A DNA stretch of 64,000 nt from Nocardioides thalensis (GTDB taxonomy: Bacteria > Actinomycetota > Actinomycetes > Propionibacteriales > Nocardioidaceae). Shown one piece after another: positions 25,879 to 33,763 of the stretch (positions within the stretch are counted from its first letter, which is position 1; the number at the start of each line of letters is the position of its first letter). The notes beneath the pieces are model-generated. The model was not told the origin of the DNA. It made no database searches and saw only the letters and a program-made list of their open reading frames with translations. Position numbers and translations under genes: made by a program. The stretch is taken from contig NZ_JACCFP010000001.1 of assembly GCF_013410655.1 (NCBI RefSeq), positions 4,487,501 through 4,551,500 of the forward strand. The letters run 5' to 3'.

Positions 25879-27241
25879 TTTCAAGAACGCCCGTCCCGTC
25901 GGGACCGCGCGCGACTTCGCCGCATGGACGATCGCGCACGGCCTGCAGCGCCGGTTCCTCCGCAAGGGGGCGGCGGGAGGCGACCTGATCGCCCGCCTCG
26001 CCACCGACCCGGAGCTGATCGCCGAGCCGTACGCCGCCTACGAGGAGCTGCGGTCGCAGGGTCGCCTCGTCCGCAACGGCTTCATCGGCGGCACCGTCGA
26101 CCACGAGGTCGGCAACGCGATCCTGCGCAGCGAGGACTTCGGCACCGGCGCCGGACTGGCCGAGCTGCCCGCGCCGCTGCGTCGGCTGCACGCGCTCGCG
26201 CGCGAGGACGACACCCTCTCGCCGGTCGACCCGCCGTCGATGCTCGTCGTCGACCCGCCCCAGCACACCCGCTACCGCAAGCTCGTGGCCCGCTCGTTCA
26301 CCGCGCGCAAGGTCGGCCGGATGTCCGACCGGGTGACGGGCGTCGCGGAGCGACTGCTCGACGACCTCACGGCCTCGGTGCGGCCGGGCGAGCCGGTCGC
26401 CTTCGACCTGGTCGACCGTTACGCCGCGCAGCTCCCGGTCGCCGTCATCGCCGACCTGCTCGGCATCCCCGAGTCCGAGCGCGAGCTGGTGCTCGAGTGG
26501 GGCAACCACGCGGCCGTCACCCTCGACCCGGGGCTGAGCTGGAGCCAGTTCCGTACGGCGTCCGCCGCCCTGCGCGAGATGCACGCCTGGTTCGCGCACC
26601 ACCTCGAGCGGCTGCGCCGCGACCCGGGCGACGACCTGATGAGCCAGCTCCTGCTCGACCAGCAGCAGAGCGCCGCCCGCGGGGAGGAGCAGCTCACCGA
26701 CGTCGAGGTGCACGCCGTCGGCCTGCTCGTGCTCGGCGCCGGCTTCGAGACCACCGTCAACCTGATCGGCAACGCCGTCGCGCTGCTCGACCAGCACCCC
26801 GACCAGCTCCGTGCGCTCCAGGCCGACCCCGAGGGCTGGCCCAACGCCGTCGAGGAGGTGCTGCGCCACGAGTCGCCGGTCCAGCTGACGATGCGGGCCG
26901 CGATGCGCGACACCGAGGTCGCGGGCGAGCGGGTGGCGGAGGGCGAGGCGATCCTCGTCTACCTCTCGGCCGCCAACCGCGACCCCCACGTCTTCGACGA
27001 CCCCGCCCGGTTCGACGTCGCCCGCCCCAACGCGGGGGAGAACCTGTCGTTCTCGGCCGGCATCCACTACTGCGTCGGCGCCAGCCTCGCGCGGCTCGAG
27101 GCGACCGCCGGCCTGCGGATGCTCTACGAGCGCTTCCCCGACCTCCGCGTCGCCGGCACGCCGGTGCGGCGGGGCACCCGGGTGCTCCGCGGGTACGCCG
27201 AGCTGCCGGTCGTCTCGGGGGCCGAGCTCCCGGTCAGCTGA
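25865..27241 (+). CDS. Cytochrome P450
   Basis: A soluble class I bacterial P450 of about 458 residues. The I-helix is LVLGAGFETTVNLIG (the A/G-G-x-E-T-T oxygen-activation motif), the K-helix ExxR is EVLRHESP, and the haem-binding loop is FSAGIHYCVGASLARLE with Cys403 as thiolate ligand. An uncommonly long N-terminus (about 25 residues before the A helix) has no membrane segment. GTG 25865 or GTG 25856 may be the start. It needs a ferredoxin and reductase; the nearest ferredoxin gene is 2.8 kb downstream beside alkB, which could serve both. The substrate is unknown. Confidence 0.93.
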   Translation: MSLPDFKNARPVGTARDFAAWTIAHGLQRRFLRKGAAGGDLIARLATDPELIAEPYAAYEELRSQGRLVRNGFIGGTVDHEVGNAILRSEDFGTGAGLAELPAPLRRLHALAREDDTLSPVDPPSMLVVDPPQHTRYRKLVARSFTARKVGRMSDRVTGVAERLLDDLTASVRPGEPVAFDLVDRYAAQLPVAVIADLLGIPESERELVLEWGNHAAVTLDPGLSWSQFRTASAALREMHAWFAHHLERLRRDPGDDLMSQLLLDQQQSAARGEEQLTDVEVHAVGLLVLGAGFETTVNLIGNAVALLDQHPDQLRALQADPEGWPNAVEEVLRHESPVQLTMRAAMRDTEVAGERVAEGEAILVYLSAANRDPHVFDDPARFDVARPNAGENLSFSAGIHYCVGASLARLEATAGLRMLYERFPDLRVAGTPVRRGTRVLRGYAELPVVSGAELPVS

Positions 27242-27245
27242 CAGG

Positions 27246-27289
27246 GGTCCCGATACGTCCTCGCCTAGCGGCTCTCGGACTACTCGACC
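27246..27289. repeat. REP-like palindromic element, copy 1
   Basis: Sequence GGTCCCGATACGTCC ... GGACTACTCGACC lies between the P450 and phosphodiesterase genes. The GGTC/GACC and GTCC/GGAC arms pair, and the flanks CGATACG and CTACTCGA are shared with the element at 48949-48991. Its intergenic position and conserved flanks around a variable core resemble repetitive extragenic palindromes of actinobacteria. Confidence 0.55.
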
Positions 27290-27315
27290 AACCTGGCAGT
27301 GCCTAGCCTTGGCGG

Positions 27316-28482
27316 GTGCCTGCTGACGCGAACCCCGCCTCGGGACGGTGGTTCGCCGCGGCGGTGGCAGCGGTCGTCGTACTGGCGCTCGTGCTGGGCG
27401 GCGTGCTCTGGCTCGCCGGCGGTGACGAGCCGGCCGCCCGCGACCCTGGTCCGAGCGCCTCGAGCGGGGCGCCCGGCGAGACCACCAGCACGGCCGCGGA
27501 GGACTCCAGCGACGACCCCGGCGGGCAGTCGACGGAGGGCGACCGGGAGCTCGGCGACCGGGCCGAGGAGCTCGCAGGCACGGGGATCCCCGACGACGCG
27601 CGGGTGCTCGTCGTGTCGGTCGACGGCCTCGCGTCGTGGGCGGTCGCGCCCGACGCCACCCCGACGGTGAGCCGCCTGCTCACCGAGGGCGCGGGCACCC
27701 TGAACGCACGCACGGCCTACGAGCAGACCGTCACCCTGCCCAACCACACGAGCATGGTCACCGGCGAGCGGATCGACGCGAGCGCGGGCGGGCACGGCGT
27801 CGACTGGAACTCCGAGCGCGCCGGCCGGGCCGCTCCGGGCGTCTCGTCGGTCTTCTCCGTGGTCGACGGGGCGGGCGGCAGCAGCGCGGTGCTGGCGGGG
27901 AAGTCGAAGTTCGTCACCTGGGACCGCTCCTGGCCGGGCACGATCGACGACCTGGTGATCGCCGGCGACGAGTCGGCGCTCACCGACCGCGCGCTCGCCG
28001 AGGTGCGCGAGGGCACCGACCTGACGTTCCTCCACCTCCGCGGCCCCGACCTGGCGGGCCACCTCACCGGCTGGGGATCGGCGCCGTACGACGCCGCGGT
28101 CGCGGCCGCGGACGCCGAGATCGGCCGGTTGGTCGAGGCCATCACCGGCGACCCCGACCTCGCCGACGAGATGGTGGTCGTGGTCACGGCCGACCACGGC
28201 GGCGTGCCCGGCACCCGCCACCACGAGGACCCGGCCGCCCCGGCGGACTACACGGTCCCGTTCGTCGTCTGGGGCGCGGGCGTCGCGGTGGGGGACCTCT
28301 ACGGCCTGAACCCCGACTACGCCGACCCGGGCGGCGGCCGTCCGTCGTACGACGGTCCGCAGCCGGTGCGCAACGGCGACGTCGCCAACCTGGTGACCGC
28401 CGTGCTCGGCCTCCGTGCGGTGCCCGGGAGCGAGGTCGGCGCCGCTCAGGATCTGGACGTCTCCAACTTTACAACTCGCTAG
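27316..28482 (+). CDS. Membrane-anchored type I phosphodiesterase/nucleotide pyrophosphatase
   Basis: A 388-residue alkaline-phosphatase-superfamily enzyme. A membrane helix (FAAAVAAVVVLALVLGGVLW) anchors it, followed by a Ser/Glu/Asp-rich spacer of about 60 residues and the catalytic domain outside the cell. Metal and nucleophile motifs are VLVVSVDGLAS, VTLPNHTSMVTGE (the Thr nucleophile in TLPNH), LRGPDLAGHLTG and VVVTADHGG. It splits phosphodiesters or phosphonates; the physiological substrate is unknown. Its last codons overlap the first half of the alkB operator, an oddity that ties its 3' end to alkane control. Confidence 0.88.
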   Translation: MPADANPASGRWFAAAVAAVVVLALVLGGVLWLAGGDEPAARDPGPSASSGAPGETTSTAAEDSSDDPGGQSTEGDRELGDRAEELAGTGIPDDARVLVVSVDGLASWAVAPDATPTVSRLLTEGAGTLNARTAYEQTVTLPNHTSMVTGERIDASAGGHGVDWNSERAGRAAPGVSSVFSVVDGAGGSSAVLAGKSKFVTWDRSWPGTIDDLVIAGDESALTDRALAEVREGTDLTFLHLRGPDLAGHLTGWGSAPYDAAVAAADAEIGRLVEAITGDPDLADEMVVVVTADHGGVPGTRHHEDPAAPADYTVPFVVWGAGVAVGDLYGLNPDYADPGGGRPSYDGPQPVRNGDVANLVTAVLGLRAVPGSEVGAAQDLDVSNFTTR

Positions 28483-28525
28483 GTCTTGTCAAACCGCCTT
28501 TACAGATCGTAACGTCTTGTCAAAC
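28468..28525 (+). promoter_or_regulatory. alkB promoter with duplicated 27-bp operator
   Basis: Two copies of TTTACA-N9-GTCTTGTCAAAC begin at 28468 and 28499, so the period is 31 bp (about three helical turns). A promoter can be read across them: -35 TTGTCA at 28486-28491 inside copy 1 and -10 TAACGT at 28510-28515 at the edge of copy 2, spaced 18 bp. A repressor on both copies would cover the promoter. The TetR gene two genes downstream is the likely repressor. The first copy overlaps the end of the phosphodiesterase coding sequence. Confidence 0.75.
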
Positions 28526-28550
28526 GTTCGATGGAAGGGCAGTGAGCTCG

Positions 28551-30068
28551 ATGACGACCTCAAGCGTCAACCCCGAGGAATACGGCAAGTCCGTCCCCGA
28601 AGGCACCACCGAGATCTGGAAGGACAAGAAGCGCTACCTGTGGCTCTGGGGCCTGATGGTGCCCGGGTTCGGGGTGGCCTTCGCCCTCCTCTACCTCGCG
28701 ACCGGCGGCTGGTGGGGCTTCGCGCTCGTCGGGCCGCTGCTGGTCAACGGGATCATCCCGATCTTCGACCTGGCCTTCGGCCGTGACAGCTCCAACCCGC
28801 CGGACGAGGTCATCGAGGCGCTGGAGAACGACAAGTACTACCGGTGGGTCGTGTTCATGTACATCCCGTTGATGTACATCGTTCTCCTCGGCGGGTTCGA
28901 CATCCTGATGGGCCACAACCCGGTCCGCCAGGTCCTCGACTGGGTCGGCGCCGGCGCCTGGGGCGACGCGAATCTCGGCGGCCTCTACGACAACGCCACG
29001 ATGCCGACCGACTGGTGGATCCGGGCCTTGTGGGCATTCTCGATCGCCGCCATCGTGGGCATCGGCATCAACACCGCCCACGAGCTGGGTCACAAGAAGG
29101 AGTCGGTCGAGCGCTGGCTCGCCAAGATCACGCTCGCGCCGACGTTCTACGGCCACTTCTACATCGAGCACAACCGCGGCCACCACGTCCGCGTCGCGAC
29201 CCCCGAGGACCCCGCGAGCTCGCGCCTCGGCGAGAACTTCTACGAGTTCTGGCCGCGGACCGTCATCGGCTCGCTCAAGAGCGCCTGGGAGGTCGAGGCC
29301 AAGCGCTTCCGCCGCAAGGGCACCCACCCGTTCCACCTGAGCAACGACGTGCTGAACGCCTGGGCGATGTCGGTCGTGCTGTGGGGTTCCTTCGTCGCTC
29401 TGTTCGGCTGGGAGGTCCTTCCCTACGCCGCGATCACGATCGTGTGCGGCTTCTCCCTGCTGGAGATCGTCAACTACCTCGAGCACTACGGCATGAAGCG
29501 CCAGAAGGTCGGACCAAAGCAGCGCTACGAGCGGGTGCTGCCGATGCACAGCTGGAACAGCAACAACATCGTCACCAACATCTTCCTGTACCACCTGCAG
29601 CGGCACAGCGACCACCACGCCAACCCGACCCGGCGCTATCAGGCGCTGCGTGACTTCAAGGAGTCGCCGGCCCTCCCGACCGGCTACGCCGGGATGATCA
29701 ACCTCGCCCTGATCCCGCCGCTGTGGCGCAAGGTGATGGACCACCGCGTGGTCGAGCACCTCGACGGCGACGTCACCCTCGCCAACATCAAGCCGGGCAA
29801 GGAGGCAAAGTACCTCGCCAAGTTCCCGCCGCCGGAGACCCACGTACAGCACGAGGACCTGTGGCTGCAGAACCACGAGGGCGAGATCCTCGCCGCGCGG
29901 TGCCCCGGCTGCGGCTACACCTACGAGGTCGCCGCGGGTGACGAGCACCAGGGCTTCCCCGCCGGCACGGCGTGGGCCGACATCCCCGAGGACTGGTTCT
30001 GCCCCGACTGCGGCGTGCGCGACAAGGCAGACTTCATCCCGTTCGATCCCGAGAAGGCGGAGGCCTGA
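28551..30068 (+). CDS. alkB: Alkane 1-monooxygenase fused to a C-terminal rubredoxin
   Basis: A 505-residue integral membrane di-iron hydroxylase that oxidises medium-chain n-alkanes to 1-alkanols, with its electron donor fused on. About six membrane helices carry the histidine clusters HELGHK (177-182), EHNRGHH (206-212), the EHYG motif (311-314) and LQRHSDHH (349-356). Residues 451-487 form a rubredoxin domain with CPGCG and CPDCG (Cys 451, 454, 484, 487) joined by a linker of about 60 residues. ATG 28551 has GGAAGGG 11 bases upstream; GTG 28542 would add three residues. A ferredoxin and a TetR gene follow. Fused AlkB-rubredoxin proteins are known in Nocardioides-like actinobacteria. Confidence 0.96.
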   Translation: MTTSSVNPEEYGKSVPEGTTEIWKDKKRYLWLWGLMVPGFGVAFALLYLATGGWWGFALVGPLLVNGIIPIFDLAFGRDSSNPPDEVIEALENDKYYRWVVFMYIPLMYIVLLGGFDILMGHNPVRQVLDWVGAGAWGDANLGGLYDNATMPTDWWIRALWAFSIAAIVGIGINTAHELGHKKESVERWLAKITLAPTFYGHFYIEHNRGHHVRVATPEDPASSRLGENFYEFWPRTVIGSLKSAWEVEAKRFRRKGTHPFHLSNDVLNAWAMSVVLWGSFVALFGWEVLPYAAITIVCGFSLLEIVNYLEHYGMKRQKVGPKQRYERVLPMHSWNSNNIVTNIFLYHLQRHSDHHANPTRRYQALRDFKESPALPTGYAGMINLALIPPLWRKVMDHRVVEHLDGDVTLANIKPGKEAKYLAKFPPPETHVQHEDLWLQNHEGEILAARCPGCGYTYEVAAGDEHQGFPAGTAWADIPEDWFCPDCGVRDKADFIPFDPEKAEA

Positions 30069-30072
30069 CCCC

Positions 30073-30267
30073 ATGAAGATCGTCGCTGATCTCGACAAGT
30101 GCGAGGGCCTCGGCATGTGCGAGGCCATGGCCAACGACTACTTCGAGGTCGACGAGGACGAGGAGCTGGTCAACGTCCTCGACGAGAACCCCCCGGAGTC
30201 CGACCGGGCCCACGTCTACGCCGCCGTCCAGGCCTGCCCCGTGCTGGCCCTGACGCTCGCCGACTGA
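30073..30267 (+). CDS. [3Fe-4S]-type ferredoxin
   Basis: A 64-residue acidic ferredoxin. Three cysteines only (Cys10 and Cys16 in KCEGLGMC, Cys55 in ACPVLAL) replace the usual four, the pattern of actinobacterial [3Fe-4S] or mixed-type ferredoxins that usually serve P450s. It starts 4 bp after the alkB stop, so it shares the transcript. It may relay electrons to the fused rubredoxin or to the P450 encoded 2.8 kb upstream; both are inference. No reductase gene is present in the window. Confidence 0.92.
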   Translation: MKIVADLDKCEGLGMCEAMANDYFEVDEDEELVNVLDENPPESDRAHVYAAVQACPVLALTLAD

Positions 30268-30290
30268 CGGTTCCGGAAAAGACACCGACG

Positions 30291-30911
30291 ATGGCTATCC
30301 TCCCCGACGTGACGGCACGCCCGTGGGAGCTCGTGGAGCCGGCCGCGCTTCCGCTGCGCGACCGGCTCTTCGACGCCGCCTGCACCGTCCTCACCACCGA
30401 GGGCTGGGCCCGGGTCACCATGGCCCGGCTCGCCGACGACGTCGGCGTCAGCCGGCAGACGGTCTACAACGAGATCGGCACCAAGGCCGACCTCGCCGAG
30501 GCCGTGGTCCTGCGGGAGCTCGACCGCTTCCTCGCCGGCGTGAAGCGCTCCTTCGACGAGAACCCTGACGACCTGGTCCAGGCGCTGCGCGACTCGGCCC
30601 GCCGGGTGCTCAAGTACGCCGAGGACAACGCGCTGCTGCACGCCGTGGTCTCCGCGACCCACGGGGCCGACACCGAGCTGCTGCCGCTCCTGACGACCCA
30701 CGCGCAGTTCCTCATGGAGGGCGCGAAGCAGGTCGTCCTGGAGCGGATCCAGGGCTACGAGATCAACATCCCCGACGACCGCCTGGACGCGGCGATCGAC
30801 ATGGTGATCCGCCTGGTGCTCTCCCACGTCATGCAGCCCGGCGGCGACCCGGTGACCACCGCCGACGACATCGCGTGGATCGCCGCGCGGGTGATCGGCG
30901 AGGAGTCCTAG
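30291..30911 (+). CDS. TetR-family regulator of the alkane operon
   Basis: A 206-residue TetR protein. The DNA-binding part is WARVTMARLADDVGVSRQTV with YNEIGTKADLAEAVVLREL, which is the AlkX/AlkU-like pattern found downstream of alkB in actinobacteria. ATG 30291 lies 23 bp after the ferredoxin stop in the same operon. The duplicated TTTACA-N9-GTCTTGTCAAAC element in front of alkB is its probable operator, and fatty acids or alkanes the probable inducer; both are inferred from position and family. Confidence 0.9.
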   Translation: MAILPDVTARPWELVEPAALPLRDRLFDAACTVLTTEGWARVTMARLADDVGVSRQTVYNEIGTKADLAEAVVLRELDRFLAGVKRSFDENPDDLVQALRDSARRVLKYAEDNALLHAVVSATHGADTELLPLLTTHAQFLMEGAKQVVLERIQGYEINIPDDRLDAAIDMVIRLVLSHVMQPGGDPVTTADDIAWIAARVIGEES

Positions 30912-30998
30912 CCTCCGGGACGACTGAGACGGGGCGTCGCGGGGAAGACACATCTCCTAGGGTTCCGAACTACTCTCGACCCTGGGAGGAAGGGACAG

Positions 30999-32222
30999 AT
31001 GGGGGCAGCGCACCGGAGCGCGCGCGTCGCGGCCTTGGCCGCGGTCGCGCTCATCAGCGTTGCCTGCGGCGGCTCCGAGGAGCCCGAGCACCCGGACGAC
31101 CCGACCAACGCCGCCGGCTCCCACGGCACCACCTCCTCCGGCGTGCCGGAACCCTCCGACCGGATCCGCCCGACGGTGGAGCCGCCGGGGCCGCTGGGCA
31201 GCCCGCTGTACGGCGACGACCTGCTCGTCGTCAGCGACGAGACCCTGCCGGAGGACCTCGTCGAGCAGATCCAGGCCGTGAAGATCGACGGCGACAAGGG
31301 CGTGCTGGCGTCCGAGCAGTTCTCTCTCGGCCAGGTCTCGCTCGAGTCCAAGTGGTACAACATCGCGGCCGTCGACCCGGAGACGTTTCGGCGGTTCGAC
31401 CTCGGCGCCAAGACCTTCCCGGCGCAGTGGGAGCGGATCGCGGCGGGCGAGATTTCCGTACCCGCGGTCGGGGCAGGGCGCCTGCCGATGGACGAGGAGA
31501 AGTACCTGCCGATCGGCACGGGTGAACAGGTGCAAGAGATCCACGTCGGTGCGCTGTGGGAGCAGCAGATCGGCAACGTCGACATGATCGTCAACGAGCC
31601 CTGGGGCGAGGAGCTGGGACTCCCGCAGGGCAACGCGCTGCTCATCCACACCGGCTCGAAGGCACCGCAGCTGGTGCGCGAGGCGATCCAGAAGTTCGCT
31701 CCGGAGCTTTCGATCACCGATCTCGACATCGTGGCCGAGACCGGCATCGATCCCGGCACTTTCCAGTCGGTCGTCCCGGTCGGCACGTACGCCGACGCGG
31801 TCGGGACCTTCCGCTACACCCCCATCGGCGGCGGCCGCGTGCAGCCGGAAGCTCAGTGGGTGCGGGAGCACATCGTCACGGAGACGGTGCCGCTGCTCGG
31901 CCAGCTCACGTGCAACAAGTACATGATGCCGCAGCTCAAGGCCGCGCTCGCCGAGGTGCAGCGGCGGGGCCTGGGCGAGGAGGTCTACCAGACGGCGGGC
32001 TGCTACTACCCCCGCTTCATCGCCGGTACGACGACCCTCTCCAACCACTCGTTCGGCCTGGCCATCGACATCAACTCCCTGGAGAACCAGCGCGGCACGG
32101 TCGGGCAGATGCACCCGGAGGTCGTCGCGATCTTCAAGTATTGGGGCTTCGCCTGGGGCGGCGACTGGAGCTACACCGACCCCATGCATTTCGAGCTCCG
32201 GGAGATCGTCGAGCCGGGCTGA
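30999..32222 (+). CDS. Lipoprotein with M15-family (VanY-like) peptidase domain
   Basis: A 407-residue secreted lipoprotein. The signal peptide ends with the lipobox SVAC, so Cys23 is the anchor, followed by an acidic spacer. The C-terminal 120 residues form an M15B D-alanyl-D-alanine carboxypeptidase-like domain: HSFGLAIDINS supplies a zinc His and Asp, and WGGDWSYTDPMHFEL the second His. The middle region (about residues 60-280) is of unknown fold. It may trim peptidoglycan at the cell wall. GGGAGGAAGG precedes the ATG. Confidence 0.85.
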   Translation: MGAAHRSARVAALAAVALISVACGGSEEPEHPDDPTNAAGSHGTTSSGVPEPSDRIRPTVEPPGPLGSPLYGDDLLVVSDETLPEDLVEQIQAVKIDGDKGVLASEQFSLGQVSLESKWYNIAAVDPETFRRFDLGAKTFPAQWERIAAGEISVPAVGAGRLPMDEEKYLPIGTGEQVQEIHVGALWEQQIGNVDMIVNEPWGEELGLPQGNALLIHTGSKAPQLVREAIQKFAPELSITDLDIVAETGIDPGTFQSVVPVGTYADAVGTFRYTPIGGGRVQPEAQWVREHIVTETVPLLGQLTCNKYMMPQLKAALAEVQRRGLGEEVYQTAGCYYPRFIAGTTTLSNHSFGLAIDINSLENQRGTVGQMHPEVVAIFKYWGFAWGGDWSYTDPMHFELREIVEPG

Positions 32223-32237
32223 TCACCCTGCCGACCG

Positions 32238-32254
32238 TGACAGTAGTTGTGTCA
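32238..32254. promoter_or_regulatory. MerR-type operator in front of the racemase gene
   Basis: TGACAGTAGTTGTGTCA is a TGACA-N7-TGTCA palindrome ending 10 bp before the ATG at 32265. It matches the palindrome at 36009-36025 beside the merR gene in 14 of 17 positions, including both full arms. Its closeness to the ATG leaves almost no leader. It is best explained as a second binding site of the MerR regulator. Confidence 0.7.
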
Positions 32255-32264
32255 TGATCGGCCC

Positions 32265-33425
32265 ATGACGTACGCGCTGGGTCAGGGCACCGGCCCGCTG
32301 AAGGGCATCAAGGTCGTCGAGATCGCCGGCATCGGCCCGGGTCCGCACGCGTGCATGACGCTCGCCGACCTCGGCGCCGACGTGATCCGGATCGAGCGGC
32401 CCGGCGGGCAGATGCTCACCGGCGGCCCGCACGACCTGATGAACCGCGGCCGCCCGAGCGTCGCGCTCGACCTCAAGACCCCGGAGGCCGTCGCCACGGT
32501 CCTCGACCTGGTCGCCGACGCCGACGTGCTCGTCGAGGGCATGCGTCCCGGGGTCGCCGAGCGGCTGGGCTTCGGGCCCGACGCCTGCCGCGAGCGCAAC
32601 CCGCGCCTGGTCTACGGGCGGATGACCGGCTGGGGCCAGGACGGCCCGTGGGCGCACGCAGCCGGCCACGACATGAACTACATCGCGATCACCGGCACCC
32701 TGCACGGACTCGGCCAGGTGCCGGAGAAGCCGCAGTTCCCCGCCAACCTCGTGGGCGACTTCGGCGGCGGCTCGACGTACCTCGTGATCGGCATCCTCGC
32801 CGCCCTGCTCGAGGCTCGGGTCTCGGGCGAGGGCCAGGTGGTCGACGCGGCGATCGTCGACGGCACCGCCCACCTCAACACGATGACCGCCGCGTTCCTC
32901 GGCGCCGGCACGTTCCAGGAGAAGCGCCGCAGCAACCTGCTCGACGGCGGCGCGCCCTACTACGACATCTACGAGACCGCCGACGGCGAGCACATGTCCG
33001 TCGGCGCACTGGAGCCGCAGTTCTACGACCAGTTCGTCGAGCTGCTCGGCATCAAGGACGTCGCGCCCGACCGCTACGACCTCGCGACGTACGACGAGCT
33101 GCGCGACCTGATCGCCGCGAAGTTCAAGGAGCGCACCCGCGACGAGTGGAGCGCGATCTTCGACGGCACCGACGCCTGCGTCGCGCCGATCCTCCGGATG
33201 AGCGAGGCGCCCAGCCACCCGCACGTCAAGGCCCGCGAGATCTTCGTCGAGCACGAGGGCTTCGTGCAGCCCCAGCCCGCGCCCCGGTTCTCCCGCACCG
33301 GGGCGAGCCTCGGGCTCCCTCCCGCCGCCCAACCCGGGCTGCACACGCGCGAGGCGCTCACCGCGTGGGGGATCGCCGACGTGGACGGGCTCATCGAGCG
33401 CGGGGCCGCCGTCCAGGCGGAGTGA
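32265..33425 (+). CDS. mcr: Alpha-methylacyl-CoA racemase (CoA transferase family III)
   Basis: A 386-residue cytosolic enzyme of the AMACR/MCR type that interconverts 2R- and 2S-methylacyl-CoA so that branched fatty acids can enter beta-oxidation. The fold signature is MTLADLGADVIRIERPGG. GHDMNYIAITGTLHGLGQ gives His135, and NLVGDFGGGS gives Asp165, which by spacing are the His/Asp pair of the M. tuberculosis enzyme. The Asp of CoA-transferases is replaced accordingly. A MerR-type palindrome lies directly in front, linking it to the fadA-fadB unit 3.8 kb away. Confidence 0.93.
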   Translation: MTYALGQGTGPLKGIKVVEIAGIGPGPHACMTLADLGADVIRIERPGGQMLTGGPHDLMNRGRPSVALDLKTPEAVATVLDLVADADVLVEGMRPGVAERLGFGPDACRERNPRLVYGRMTGWGQDGPWAHAAGHDMNYIAITGTLHGLGQVPEKPQFPANLVGDFGGGSTYLVIGILAALLEARVSGEGQVVDAAIVDGTAHLNTMTAAFLGAGTFQEKRRSNLLDGGAPYYDIYETADGEHMSVGALEPQFYDQFVELLGIKDVAPDRYDLATYDELRDLIAAKFKERTRDEWSAIFDGTDACVAPILRMSEAPSHPHVKAREIFVEHEGFVQPQPAPRFSRTGASLGLPPAAQPGLHTREALTAWGIADVDGLIERGAAVQAE

Positions 33426-33429
33426 GGGC

Positions 33430-33539
33430 CGAATCCGCCCTCATGGCTGGTCGAATCCGCCCTCATGGTCCGTCGAATCCGCCGCCATGGTCGGTCGAAT
33501 CCGCCGCCATGGTGTGCCGAATCACCCGCGATGGATGTG
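33430..33539 (+). repeat. 22-bp tandem repeat array, about five units
   Basis: The motif CGAATCCGCC starts at 33430, 33452, 33474 and 33496, and a diverged copy CGAATCACCC starts at 33518, giving an exact 22-bp period. The consensus is CGAATCCGCC-NN-CATGG followed by a variable T/C/G-rich tail. The unit length is not a multiple of three and the array contains no spacers, so it is neither coding nor CRISPR. It fills the first third of the 338-bp gap between the racemase and DEAD-box genes. Confidence 0.9.
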
Positions 33540-33562
33540 CCGAGGATTCACCGCTGCGGATG

Positions 33563-33763
33563 TTGACCCCGTAGGCTGGAGCCACTGATCTGGCCAGTCT
33601 TGCCCCAGATCCCGCGCGACGCCTCGCAGCGACCGCGCCCTCCTCACGCAGGAGGCACCCCGCTTCTCCGCTCCTGTCGCCGACAGGACAGCAACGGCGA
33701 GACGCCGACCAGGGTCCGCCGACTGCACGCGTGTGCGCTCCGCGCCCGGAGAGAAACACAGAC
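33563..33763 (+). promoter_or_regulatory. Promoter and long structured leader of the DEAD-box helicase gene
   Basis: A sigma70-like promoter can be read as TTGACC (33563-33568), a 17-bp spacer and TGATCT (33586-33591). The following leader of about 165 bases contains two hairpins: CCTCCT-CACGC-AGGAGG and CCTGTC-GCC-GACAGG. Long structured leaders occur on helicase and cold-shock genes, which suggests post-transcriptional control of this gene. No known riboswitch pattern is recognised. Confidence 0.5.

Noticed and set aside
25865..27241. CYP153-type alkane hydroxylase
   Set aside because: P450 motifs are clear, but I see no feature that assigns it to CYP153 and it lacks an adjacent ferredoxin reductase; left as a general P450.
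33430..33539. CRISPR array
   Set aside because: Repeats are contiguous with no spacers and no cas genes are nearby.
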